From a bacterium (GTDB lineage Bacteria > Bacteroidota > Bacteroidia > Cytophagales > Cyclobacteriaceae): 64,000 nucleotides of DNA. The DNA lies in NCBI GenBank assembly GCA_024743255.1, contig JANSWY010000014.1, positions 19,403 to 83,402 on the forward strand. The letters are read 5' to 3'. The position numbers were made by a program, and so were the translations under genes. The notes under the pieces are model-generated. The model worked only from the letters and a program-made list of their open reading frames with translations. It was not told the origin of the DNA and searched no databases. Positions 37,302 through 46,681 of this stretch are shown here, one piece after another. Position 1 is the stretch's first letter. Every line of letters begins with the position of its first letter.

Positions 37302-39332
37302 ATGCTTCGTAAACTTTTATTAGTAGTTGTGATTTCATACTTGGGTCTAGATTCCTATTCTCAAAAATTAGGAAACCGAGACATGCATAATGCGCTATAT
37401 CGAAGGGATTATGATAAGATAATCAATGCGATAAATAGTGGTTCCGACCCTTTGGCACCAATCATTACAGGTGGCGGTGGAAGACGTAAATTACATGAGG
37501 TAATTATGGGGAAACCAAAAGGTGGAGCAAGTGGCACTGATCTGCTTGAAAAGATTTTGTCCCATGAAAACAGTGAGAAGCGGGATCAAATAGTTGCTCT
37601 GATTAGGGAAAAGGGCCAGAAAAGTTCATTGATAGGGTTTTGGCATCTCATGGATTTTTTGAAGCACACCCATAACCTGAAAGATACAGTAACCTTAAAA
37701 TGGATCATAGGTAAAAAGGATAATCCTGATGTTGTGGCACTTGGTAAGGCAGTTGAGATACGATACAACCCATTCATAAACTACACGGCCAACAAATATG
37801 GATGGTCCGCAATCAAGACACATTTGGTCAGATATGGGTTTTGCTCTGATTCTACAGAGTTAGTGGAGGCTATGATTAAAAAGTACGGAGTTTACCCCAG
37901 GCGCAAATATGGTATAAAGGCAATTGATGTTTTGGAATCTCAGTTCGGTGATTGTAGAGATGATTATAAGTGGATTATTACGAAACTGTGGGATGGTGGT
38001 TCAAGGTTTGATCAACGGAATCATATTAAAGAGACCATTCAGGAAAATGCAGTACGTACAAAAGATTTGCTTCTTTTAAAACAACTGGATGATCTCACTG
38101 ACATCAGTCTAAATGTAGTGAATTCCAAAAAACAAAACCTTCTTCATCAAGCTGCTGCTCTCAGGCAAATGGAAATGATGCAATACCTAATTGATAGGGG
38201 AGTCAGTCTTAAGGCTACAGATATTTATGGGAAATACCCCCATGATTATGCATATGAATGGGATTTTGAGGTTAGAAAGTTACTCGGAGACAAACTATCC
38301 CTTGAGGAACAAAATACTATGTTTCTTACTCAGATTGCTAAAAGAGCTGAGGAGTCAATAACAGTTGAGGAGCGCGAAAAAATTAAGGATGTCATTGATT
38401 CAGATCAATTCATGATGGAAGTATTACAAAGTACAAGAAGTGATATATCCATGAAGAAGCTGAAGCCAAACTATAAGGAACTAATTGATATTGCTGAGGA
38501 AAACAGGTCCTGGTATTTGTTTGCTCAGCTATATAAAAATGAAAAGTGGAAGTATAAGCCTGTTCTGTATTATAAGAAGTTTTATGACAATAAGGAGTCA
38601 TTCTTTTTTGAATATATGATTCCGCTTGATGTAGAACTAGGAGAGGACTTGTTTGATAAAATGATTGATCGCTGGAGTTTAGAACCCAAGTACTATAGAG
38701 ATGTGATTTTTAATAGCTATTTGATTAGAAAAGAAATGAATGGGCTTATCTCATTCGAAGATCCAAATGGGAAGTCACTACTTGATGGTCAGACATTTGA
38801 AGAGATTGGAGACCTTTATCCTGGATATGCCAAAGCAAAGCAAGGTGGCAAATTAGGAGTGGTAGCAATAGATGGCGAAGTACTTATCCCTTTTGAATTT
38901 GATTCAATTTATGCAGCCAGTATTCCGGATCTAAATGCTTATTACGCTTCAAAAGGTGGTAAGAAACTGATCTTTGAGATTCAGTCCAAAAGCGGATTTG
39001 AAACAACACTTGAAGAAGAAATTGCTGAGGATCATATTCTGAAGGAAAGAGTATTTGTGAATAAGTCGGCCTATTACATTGTTGAGAGTTCGGGTAAATA
39101 CGGATTGTATAAACAGTTTATAGATGGTTTATACCTCAATTTTGAGCCTGAATATGATGAAATAAAGGCAGTTACTTATTACCACATTGCCTTCAGGAAG
39201 GGTGAGAAATGGGCTGTTGGCAGGTTTGGAAGTTCTACACCGAAACTGAAATTTAAATTCCAGGATGTTAAAGCCGTGAAGGACATTGAGGTACAAGTAA
39301 AAAGAAAAGGGCAGTGGGAGTCTTTTAGATAA
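37302..39332 (+). CDS. Exported ankyrin-repeat and WG-like protein
   Basis: 676 residues with signal peptide ending LDSYSQ. Residues about 255-330 contain ankyrin repeats (NLLHQAAALRQMEMMQYLID, then LKATDIYGKYPHDYA). The C-terminal 170 residues contain WG-like beta repeats (KQGGKLGVVAIDGEVLIPFE, KYGLYKQFI, KGEKWAVGRF). Both are binding modules; no catalytic site is visible. Secreted or periplasmic interaction protein of unknown role. Its stop is directly next to the convergent pirin gene. Confidence 0.7.
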   Translation: MLRKLLLVVVISYLGLDSYSQKLGNRDMHNALYRRDYDKIINAINSGSDPLAPIITGGGGRRKLHEVIMGKPKGGASGTDLLEKILSHENSEKRDQIVALIREKGQKSSLIGFWHLMDFLKHTHNLKDTVTLKWIIGKKDNPDVVALGKAVEIRYNPFINYTANKYGWSAIKTHLVRYGFCSDSTELVEAMIKKYGVYPRRKYGIKAIDVLESQFGDCRDDYKWIITKLWDGGSRFDQRNHIKETIQENAVRTKDLLLLKQLDDLTDISLNVVNSKKQNLLHQAAALRQMEMMQYLIDRGVSLKATDIYGKYPHDYAYEWDFEVRKLLGDKLSLEEQNTMFLTQIAKRAEESITVEEREKIKDVIDSDQFMMEVLQSTRSDISMKKLKPNYKELIDIAEENRSWYLFAQLYKNEKWKYKPVLYYKKFYDNKESFFFEYMIPLDVELGEDLFDKMIDRWSLEPKYYRDVIFNSYLIRKEMNGLISFEDPNGKSLLDGQTFEEIGDLYPGYAKAKQGGKLGVVAIDGEVLIPFEFDSIYAASIPDLNAYYASKGGKKLIFEIQSKSGFETTLEEEIAEDHILKERVFVNKSAYYIVESSGKYGLYKQFIDGLYLNFEPEYDEIKAVTYYHIAFRKGEKWAVGRFGSSTPKLKFKFQDVKAVKDIEVQVKRKGQWESFR

Positions 39333-40295
39333 TTACCTATTGACAATATCAGGATTACCCATTAGACCAGCTTGGTAATTCCTGATGCATTGTCTGATTT
39401 GCTCTTCATTATTCATTACAAATGGGCCGTATGAAAATACAGTTTCGTTCAATGGAGCACCACCCATTACAAGAAACTCTGATTTATTTTCAGAGTAAAT
39501 ATTAATAATGCTTTCTCCTCTTTGATATAGTGCAAGATGATGTCTTTTTAGTTTCCTGGCTCCATCCAATTCTAGTTCTCCATCAATGAGATAAATAAAT
39601 GCATTGTGAGTTGGATCAGTAGGAATATCAATTCTTCCATCAGGCTTCATTTTGATGTGGTAATAGAACGCTGGTGTCAATGTTTCGATTGAAGACTTTG
39701 CGTCAAATAACTCACCCAATACTACCTGAGCCCAATAATTATCATTTTCTATCAATCCCATGTCCGCTTGATTCCTGACAAGCGTACTTGGATCCATAAA
39801 CTTATATTTTGATGGAGTATTTAACCAGATTTGAAATCCGTGATACGAACCACCTTCTTCATATAACTGCTGCCCGGATTCTTCCATGTGAATTGCTCCC
39901 TTGCCCGAGTTAAACATCATGAAATCACCCTTCTTGATTTGGAAGTCATAATTTAAGCTGTCCTTATGGTGTCCTGATCCCTGCAGAAAATAAGTAGTAG
40001 GAGTAACTCCAGCATGGGGATGTGCATTCACTCTCAATGGATCAGCTCCTGGTTGAAGGTTAACAGGTCCAAACTCATCTAACAATACAAAAGGAGAGAC
40101 ATGATCAACATGATTACCAGCAAAAGCACGCATTACAGGAAGGGTTCCAACATCTACTCCTTTGGAATTCAAAATCCTGTGAATCTTTCTTCTGGAAGCA
40201 GAGTGGTACATTCCGGAGTTGCTCACTAGTATTGAGGTTCCAGCTATTCCCATTCCAACAATAGCGGAGGTTTTTAGAAATTCTCTTCTGATCAT
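39333..40295 (-). CDS. Pirin family protein with Tat-like signal
   Basis: 320 residues. The N-terminus MIRREFLKTSAIVGMGIAGT is a twin-arginine-type signal, unusual because most pirins are cytosolic. The cupin metal ligands are visible as NAHPHAGVTPT, GHHKDS and GAIHMEESGQ. The C-terminal cupin follows. Pirins bind iron and some act as quercetinases. Here export would place it in the periplasm, after folding with its metal. Single gene. Confidence 0.88.
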   Translation of the reverse strand: MIRREFLKTSAIVGMGIAGTSILVSNSGMYHSASRRKIHRILNSKGVDVGTLPVMRAFAGNHVDHVSPFVLLDEFGPVNLQPGADPLRVNAHPHAGVTPTTYFLQGSGHHKDSLNYDFQIKKGDFMMFNSGKGAIHMEESGQQLYEEGGSYHGFQIWLNTPSKYKFMDPSTLVRNQADMGLIENDNYWAQVVLGELFDAKSSIETLTPAFYYHIKMKPDGRIDIPTDPTHNAFIYLIDGELELDGARKLKRHHLALYQRGESIINIYSENKSEFLVMGGAPLNETVFSYGPFVMNNEEQIRQCIRNYQAGLMGNPDIVNR

Positions 40296-40414
40296 GATCG
40301 GTGCTTTTCAAAGAAACCAAGATTTTTTAGAAAATGTTCAATCCAATTAACATTTGACATAACATAATAAATTTTGGGCTATCTTGTTATAAATCAACAA
40401 CAACGAATTCTGCC

Positions 40415-41536
40415 ATGATACGATTTGTTCCAATACTGATCTTGATTAGTGTTACTTTCCTAAGTTGTAAGAAAGATGATGACGCCTCTGATGATGGTAC
40501 AACTACACCACCAGAAGATGGCTTCTTCTCTCAATACGAATCCAGAAATTTCTCCATGGGATTCACTTCCTGGCCGTATGGGCCGGATGCTGCGGATGTC
40601 TCCGATACCTACTCATTTCTGGCCTCAAATGGTGATATCTACACAGAACATGTCGATAATTCAATTCCATGGGAAGCCTGGATAAATGACCAGGATTTGC
40701 CAACAGAATTTGCGAATGAAATAGCTTTCAAGAAATCAAATAAGATATCAGGAATAGATTTCCTATTATCGGTAAGTGTCCTTAATATAGATAGAAGTGA
40801 TCTGGCAAATGACTTTGATGGACAAACACCAGAATATACAAGCTTCAATGATCCAGATATTGTGGAGGCTTATTACAAGCACATTGATTACCTGGTGACA
40901 GAATTGGATCCCACTTATCTTGTGATCTCAATTGAAGCTAATGAGCTGCTAATCAATTCGCCAGAAAAGTGGGAGGGATATCAGCTGATGATTGCGGATG
41001 TTACTAATCAAATTTCCACCAAGTATCCTTCATTGATGATATCGGAATCCATGACGTTACATAACCTGTACAGCCCTGATATTGCAGATGTGGATGCCTA
41101 TCTGGATGAAGTGATTCCTCATATGAATAACCTGGATTTTGTGACGATTAGTTTCTATCCGTTTTTCAAACAACAGCATACCATCGTAGAATATCAAGCT
41201 GCTTTTGATTTCCTACATAGCAATGTGAGTAAACCAATTGCTTTTGTAGAAACTGCTCATCTCGCAGAAGACTTGTCAGTAACCGGCCTTGATCTCTTCA
41301 TTACAGGCAATGAGACAGAACAAAACGAATATCTTCAAACACTATTAATCAATGCTCAGGAACAGAATTATGAGTTCATAATCTGGTGGGCCCACAGAGA
41401 TTTTGATGAATTATGGGAGACTTTTCCTGATGAGGTTAAAGACCTTGGTAAACTCTGGAGAGATACCGGTCTTCTTGATGAAGATGGAGAGAGTAGGGAG
41501 GCTTATGATAGTTGGTTGGAGGCTTTTGAGAAGTGA
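40415..41536 (+). CDS. TIM-barrel glycoside hydrolase-like lipoprotein
   Basis: 373 residues with lipobox TFLSCKKDDD, then an Asp/Thr/Pro linker. The rest looks like a clan GH-A TIM barrel similar to GH53: strand ends with YLVISIEANELL (candidate acid/base Glu) and PIAFVETAHL (candidate nucleophile Glu), plus FVTISFYPFF and FIIWWAHRD. It probably acts on a polysaccharide at the cell surface. No other polysaccharide-utilisation genes (SusC/SusD) are adjacent. Confidence 0.7.
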   Translation: MIRFVPILILISVTFLSCKKDDDASDDGTTTPPEDGFFSQYESRNFSMGFTSWPYGPDAADVSDTYSFLASNGDIYTEHVDNSIPWEAWINDQDLPTEFANEIAFKKSNKISGIDFLLSVSVLNIDRSDLANDFDGQTPEYTSFNDPDIVEAYYKHIDYLVTELDPTYLVISIEANELLINSPEKWEGYQLMIADVTNQISTKYPSLMISESMTLHNLYSPDIADVDAYLDEVIPHMNNLDFVTISFYPFFKQQHTIVEYQAAFDFLHSNVSKPIAFVETAHLAEDLSVTGLDLFITGNETEQNEYLQTLLINAQEQNYEFIIWWAHRDFDELWETFPDEVKDLGKLWRDTGLLDEDGESREAYDSWLEAFEK

Positions 41537-41641
41537 ATGAAGTAATTTATTAGTAGTGTATAATTCCGCCAGATCTATTACTCGATTTCATGGCGTATAG
41601 AGCTGGCGACTTTGTATCGGTACCCTTTAGAAATACAAAAA

Positions 41642-44320
41642 TCATTTATCTTTCAGGCATCTGCAAGAAATTCCAAATTCCTGGTCAAGTGAACTTTCTG
41701 CAAAGTTGCCGTGTACACTTAATAGTGACCTAATAAACGTGGTTCCGGAATTGCTCTCTGTGCTGCTCCAAAAATATGTCGCTTCACCCAGGCTTTCAAA
41801 AGGCATTCCATTTTGTACACCCGCAGGTAAAGCGTTGTACCCATACTCATTTGAAGCATCGGTATTAGGTTCTACCCATAAGCTGGTACCAGTTGCTTTT
41901 AATCTTCCACCATTAGATTCACCACCAATGTAGTTTTCAAGAGTTTGCCATTCATTTTGTGTAGGTAAATGCCATCCATCTGGGCATATAGTTAATGCTG
42001 CGTTGTAATTGTAAAGTCGACCATATGTTTCCGCATTTGATTCGTCATTATCGTATGCCCATGAACCATCACCAATATCATAATTAATGTTTTCTGCAAA
42101 CCAAATTTGATCTCCGATTTTTATCAATGAATAAGTTTGATTGTTTCTTGAATCATAAAAACTATTGTCGAGGTTGAAAGTACTTTCAATAGTACATTCA
42201 TTTGCGTCAGTTACAACTACATTCAGATCAAATACATCTCCGTTTGTTAAATCACCACTGTTATCAGTTGTTGAGCTGTTTGACCAGGCATATGAATATG
42301 GTTGTGTGCCTCCTGTAACATTTATTTCAACCAATCCAGTTCCAGTTTCATTGGGATGAGTGACAGTTGAGCTTAGTGATAATGCCATATCGGGTTGAGT
42401 AATTTCAACAGATTCGGATATTGTGAATCCGAGTTGATCGGTCACTGAAACAGAAAAGATACCAGCAAATAAATCTGATAGTTCGGTAGATTTGCTGCCA
42501 TTAGTCCAATTGATATCGTAAGGTTCCAAACCTCCCAAGATCTGTAATGAAATTGCACCAGAGGATTCACCATAGCAACTAACATCAGTTTTTAAAATTG
42601 CCAACTCAATTGGTTCCTGAACATTATATTCGAATTCCTTACTACACTGCTTGGCATCAGTTACTGTGACAGAATATTTACCTTTTGTAAGGTTGGTTAT
42701 GTTGGAGTTGGTTGAGCCAGTGGACCATTCAAACGTATACGGAGCTTCACCTCCACTAACTTCCAATCCAATGGAACCATCAGAAAGATCCATTTGTGAT
42801 ACATGCGATATGTTCTCAGTAACAATTATTTCGTCTGGTTGCGTTACTTCGGCTGAGTAAATCCCTACAAATCCTAAAGTATCAGAAATAGTGACTGAAT
42901 AAAAACCTGCTTCAAGTTCATTTATAGAAGAATCATTAGAGCCGTTAGACCAACTGATCATGTAAGGTTCTAAACCACCAATAATTGAGGCATTAATAGC
43001 TCCCTCCGTTTCACCAAAACAATCATTGTTTGTAATATCAAAGTCCACTTCAATTGGTTCCATAATCACAACATCAAGATCTATTGAACAAGAATTGGAA
43101 TCTGTTATGCCTACCGAATAGAATCCCTTTTCTAAATCTACAATAGTTGATGAATTTGCACCATTGGACCACTCGAATGTATAAGGAGGTGTGCCACCAG
43201 TTACTGATAATTCGATTATACCATCTGCAAGTCCAATAGCTGAAGCATTTTCCACTTCAACTTCCACCATTAAAGAATCGGGTTGAGAAACTTCAATGTT
43301 TTCCATCACCATCTCATACCCATTGGCATCAACAATGTATACCGAATATAATCCAGGTGCTAGTTCTGAAAGATCTTCCGTTGTGACATTATTAGACCAT
43401 TGAATGTTGAATGGAGGTGTCCCCTCATTTATAGTGATATCAATTGCACCATCGCTCAATCCTTGACAAGAAATGTTTTTAACTTCAACTTCTATGTCAA
43501 ATGGTTTTTGTGAACTCAAATAAAGTTGAATAATTGATTCAAAATCAGGAATATTTACATTTGTACCAATTTCCGAATACTTATTTTCAATATTTTCTCG
43601 TATTTCAGACAGATCAAGATTTTGAACAGAGTTGTATATTTGTGATAGTTTGGGATCAATGCTCAAAATACCATCATCTTTCAAATCTTCACTAAATCCA
43701 CTTAAAAGGTCTATTAATTCGGAATCGTCACTGCTTGATGAAATAATAATAGAGAATGCCAACAATGTGGCGTTACCTGTTCCAGTTCCCACTATATCCA
43801 ATTCCTCAGATGCCAAGATTTGCTCATTCCATATCCCAAATGCATTAAGTAATTCAAATTGAGCAGAATCTTTAGCCTCGTTAAATGATAGTCCTTGTCC
43901 AATCAAAAATTTTGTTCTTTCTACTTCCAGGTGTGTTAGGACATTAACATTTACTGTCTCATTCTCAGAAATATCTGAGAAGGCTAAGAGTGTGATTTGA
44001 TTTGTAGAATTTGATCCCAGAATTTCATTGAAGTAATTTCCACTACCTGATACTTGAATAAATGGAGAATTTACAGTTAAATCAGTTACCTCAAAATATC
44101 CACTGTTATCCGAAACGGTGGTGTTAAACGAAATTCCCGTTTGGGAAGCAGATTCGTTTAGTTCTGAAATAATAACAGAAGATCCGTTTAAAAAGGGACC
44201 CTTTTGAACTAATCCTGAAAATACATCTATTGTAATTGGCTCTGGTTCTGGTTCTTCATCATTGTTACAAGCGCTAAAAATAATGATCGAGACAATAATG
44301 GTGAAATATGTGAATTTCAT
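41642..44320 (-). CDS. Lipoprotein with SprB repeats and FISUMP domain
   Basis: 892 residues with lipobox IIFSACNNDEEPEPEP. Residues about 30-270 are a beta and helical region seen in surface lipoproteins. Residues about 275-690 hold at least five SprB-type repeats, each with G(G/T)xPPYTFEWSNG and L..G.YSV.(I/V)TD and ending in EVTQPD-like linkers. The C-terminal 170 residues are a Fibrobacter succinogenes major paralogous (FISUMP) domain: QIWFAENINYDIG, YGRLYNYNAALTICPDGWHL. Long adhesion-like lipoprotein displayed at the cell surface. Confidence 0.9.
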   Translation of the reverse strand: MKFTYFTIIVSIIIFSACNNDEEPEPEPITIDVFSGLVQKGPFLNGSSVIISELNESASQTGISFNTTVSDNSGYFEVTDLTVNSPFIQVSGSGNYFNEILGSNSTNQITLLAFSDISENETVNVNVLTHLEVERTKFLIGQGLSFNEAKDSAQFELLNAFGIWNEQILASEELDIVGTGTGNATLLAFSIIISSSSDDSELIDLLSGFSEDLKDDGILSIDPKLSQIYNSVQNLDLSEIRENIENKYSEIGTNVNIPDFESIIQLYLSSQKPFDIEVEVKNISCQGLSDGAIDITINEGTPPFNIQWSNNVTTEDLSELAPGLYSVYIVDANGYEMVMENIEVSQPDSLMVEVEVENASAIGLADGIIELSVTGGTPPYTFEWSNGANSSTIVDLEKGFYSVGITDSNSCSIDLDVVIMEPIEVDFDITNNDCFGETEGAINASIIGGLEPYMISWSNGSNDSSINELEAGFYSVTISDTLGFVGIYSAEVTQPDEIIVTENISHVSQMDLSDGSIGLEVSGGEAPYTFEWSTGSTNSNITNLTKGKYSVTVTDAKQCSKEFEYNVQEPIELAILKTDVSCYGESSGAISLQILGGLEPYDINWTNGSKSTELSDLFAGIFSVSVTDQLGFTISESVEITQPDMALSLSSTVTHPNETGTGLVEINVTGGTQPYSYAWSNSSTTDNSGDLTNGDVFDLNVVVTDANECTIESTFNLDNSFYDSRNNQTYSLIKIGDQIWFAENINYDIGDGSWAYDNDESNAETYGRLYNYNAALTICPDGWHLPTQNEWQTLENYIGGESNGGRLKATGTSLWVEPNTDASNEYGYNALPAGVQNGMPFESLGEATYFWSSTESNSGTTFIRSLLSVHGNFAESSLDQEFGISCRCLKDK

Positions 44321-44713
44321 ACTAAGATGGGATATAGTTGATTAGAAGAATAATTTTCTGGTTGCAAATCTATTAAAACTTTATTTTGAATGTTGTTTTT
44401 GCTCAACTATTTCCAACCAGTATTAGATTGGGTTAGTTTTTAGCCATTATTATTGCATGAATACCAAAGTGGAAAAATAGAAATTCCATGACCAAAAGGA
44501 TTGTATTAGACCAGTCCAACTATAATTCGACAGTTAGATAAGAGATTATATGGTGCTGGATTGAGGATGGGTTTTGGTAGAATGATTCAACGACTAAACG
44601 TCAATTCAGAAAGACAAACTACCATTGCAAAAAAGGGCAAACCACTGGTTATATATGTTTCTGCAGCGGTTATGAGTGTTTCTGCAGGAAAAGCCAGAGT
44701 ACAGTTCTCATGG
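44321..44713. other. Intergenic stretch without a convincing gene
   Basis: 393 bases between two minus-strand genes. GTTTCTGCAG occurs twice, at 44657-44666 and 44678-44687, 21 bases apart. A 103-codon plus-strand frame across 44561-44872 overlaps the end of the next gene and looks random. No clear promoter or terminator is seen. Confidence 0.6.
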
Positions 44714-45799
44714 TTAATCAGCGGTTACGATATATTCCTTGACCCTTTTGGCACCTTTTTTCTTCAGGTTTTCAGTATGAGTATCATAAAGGCCTTTGCA
44801 TGCTTGTTGAATTTTTTCTTTACCGATCGATTCCCAGACTTCAATATCTGTTTCCCGGTCTTTGTTGAGTAGTCTTTGAGAAAGATGTTCTATTACCCTG
44901 AAATTCGCAATGGGGTGAGCCTGGTTTGGTAGATCGGCTCCATTCCGGATGAACATGTCAAGTTTGTCCCAGAAACCATCATTTAGTAATACCAGCTCAG
45001 TAAGCTTAGCTCTGTATTCCAGGTCTGGTCCTTTTAGTTTGGGGAAATTTTGATAATCACTAAAGTGTTGTCCTTCATGATGCAGATAACTGATCTCATA
45101 ATCTTCACTTGTGGTATCGTAAGATTCAATTACTGCGAATAATGCTTCTTTAGTAGCCCATCCACCAGCATGGGATCTGTCGAATGTTGCAAAACCCAGC
45201 CATCCCCTGGAGACAAAACCAGACATTTCATTCACTTCCACAGATACCTTATTGTCCAGGAGTGTGATGTCGTGATGTTTAGTGTCTGTCTTTTTCCAGA
45301 GAAATATATCTCTGATGTGAGCTGTCTTTGAGAAGGCATTTCCATAATATCCTAAGGACTCAATGTATTGATTACAATAATCACTGGTGGTTCTTGCCAA
45401 TTTCCCCTTTGAGAATTTTGCAAATTGAGGTTGTTGTTTTAGCAAACTAATAACTTTCTCCTCCAAATTCTTATCTGCTATTTTCTGTTCAGAGGGTTCG
45501 GTAAATACATGGATCCAATAGGAGTGGAATAGTTTCAATAATTCATTAATCTGATCATTATCAGTATACTCAAAGTGCAGATTGTTTCCTGAGAACCTGT
45601 CCTTGTACTTTTTAATAAATGACTGATGTTTTGATGATAATTTAGAGATGTCCAGGGTGTCAATAATCTTTAAACCAATATCAGCTCTTCCGTGCATGCT
45701 GTTGGTGTATATGGGATCCAGGGCATTTGGGTGATGTTGAGCAATCAATGAAGACGCATAACAAAAGGTGAGGAGTAGACTGAAAAATAGCTTGTTCAT
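44714..45799 (-). CDS. Exported putative zinc metallopeptidase (HExxH), family unknown
   Basis: 361 residues with signal peptide ending SLIAQ. Residues 240-245 read HHEGQH, a HExxH zinc site, followed within 20 residues by LEYRAKLTEL, where a Glu could be the third ligand as in gluzincins. Other conserved-looking blocks are GFVSRGWLGFATFDRSHAGG and PIANFRVIEHLSQRLL. I recognise no named family. Likely a secreted or periplasmic peptidase; activity is inferred from the motif only. Confidence 0.55.
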   Translation of the reverse strand: MNKLFFSLLLTFCYASSLIAQHHPNALDPIYTNSMHGRADIGLKIIDTLDISKLSSKHQSFIKKYKDRFSGNNLHFEYTDNDQINELLKLFHSYWIHVFTEPSEQKIADKNLEEKVISLLKQQPQFAKFSKGKLARTTSDYCNQYIESLGYYGNAFSKTAHIRDIFLWKKTDTKHHDITLLDNKVSVEVNEMSGFVSRGWLGFATFDRSHAGGWATKEALFAVIESYDTTSEDYEISYLHHEGQHFSDYQNFPKLKGPDLEYRAKLTELVLLNDGFWDKLDMFIRNGADLPNQAHPIANFRVIEHLSQRLLNKDRETDIEVWESIGKEKIQQACKGLYDTHTENLKKKGAKRVKEYIVTAD

Positions 45800-45847
45800 G
45801 GATTAAATTTTGGTAAACTAAATCAATAATTTAATCCCGAAATTGTA

Positions 45848-46636
45848 TCAGATTAACCTGGCTAGTTTTCTTGTTAGATTCGGATTGTTTTGGAAGTAGT
45901 TTCTGTAAGTTTTGATGAAATGTGATTGATCAAAAAAGCCGGCATCAAAAGCTATTTGTGTTAAGCTTTTTTCAGAGCTCATTAGCTGAGATAAGCTTTC
46001 TGATACTCTTACATTTCTAATGTATTCTCCAATAGTAGTATGAAGCTTTTGTTTGAAACATCTTGCTAAATAAACAGGATGCACATTGAGTTCTTTTGCT
46101 ATTAATTTCAGTGATAGCTCCTTTTTGTAATTCTCATGGATATAGTCTGTGGCTTTTGATACTACGGATGATTTCGTTGTATTCAATACACTTGAGTAGG
46201 AAGATAGATATTCTTCAATCAGTGTTTCCAGCTCATCGTTGTGGAATCCGTGGATAAAGCCATGAATTATTTTATGGAAATGTGCATTTTGTCGCAGACT
46301 TGTGAATTGTTCAGGGTTGAATCCCAGTTCTTCACTTTTATTGTTTTTCTTGAATTCCAGATTGAAGCAAATACTATGACTTGACCAAAACTTATTGGAA
46401 TGCTGATAACCACCTGGCCTTACCAGAATGTTGGAGTAATCAATTTCCTCCTCTTTGGATTTAGAGTTAATTCGTTCGAGATACTTGCCTTTGATAGGAG
46501 TGCTCAGGTAGGGGAGGTCATGATAATGACTTGGTAATTCCTCTCCAGCTTCGTAATGAGTGATGTTTAAAAAGTAATTAGACAGTTCTCTATTCTTCCT
46601 TTCTGTACCAAAAAAGTTCTTTGCCTCCAATTGCAT
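45848..46636 (-). CDS. AraC family transcriptional regulator
   Basis: 262 residues. The N-terminal part is a cupin-like sensing domain (HYHDLPYLSTPIKGKYLE). Residues about 160-260 form the double helix-turn-helix: LKLIAKELNVHPVYLARCFK and then SLTQIAFDAGFFDQSHFIKT, the consensus second helix of AraC proteins. It binds DNA and responds to a small ligand. It lies between the zinc peptidase gene and the serine hydrolase gene, all on the minus strand, and could regulate either. Confidence 0.92.
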   Translation of the reverse strand: MQLEAKNFFGTERKNRELSNYFLNITHYEAGEELPSHYHDLPYLSTPIKGKYLERINSKSKEEEIDYSNILVRPGGYQHSNKFWSSHSICFNLEFKKNNKSEELGFNPEQFTSLRQNAHFHKIIHGFIHGFHNDELETLIEEYLSSYSSVLNTTKSSVVSKATDYIHENYKKELSLKLIAKELNVHPVYLARCFKQKLHTTIGEYIRNVRVSESLSQLMSSEKSLTQIAFDAGFFDQSHFIKTYRNYFQNNPNLTRKLARLI

Positions 46637-46681
46637 GATATATATTACGCTTTTTTAGGTTACCGGGATTCAAAAAAATGG

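Noticed and set aside
44561..44872. 103-codon plus-strand frame
   Set aside because: It overlaps the end of the zinc peptidase gene on the other strand, has no family pattern and no promoter.
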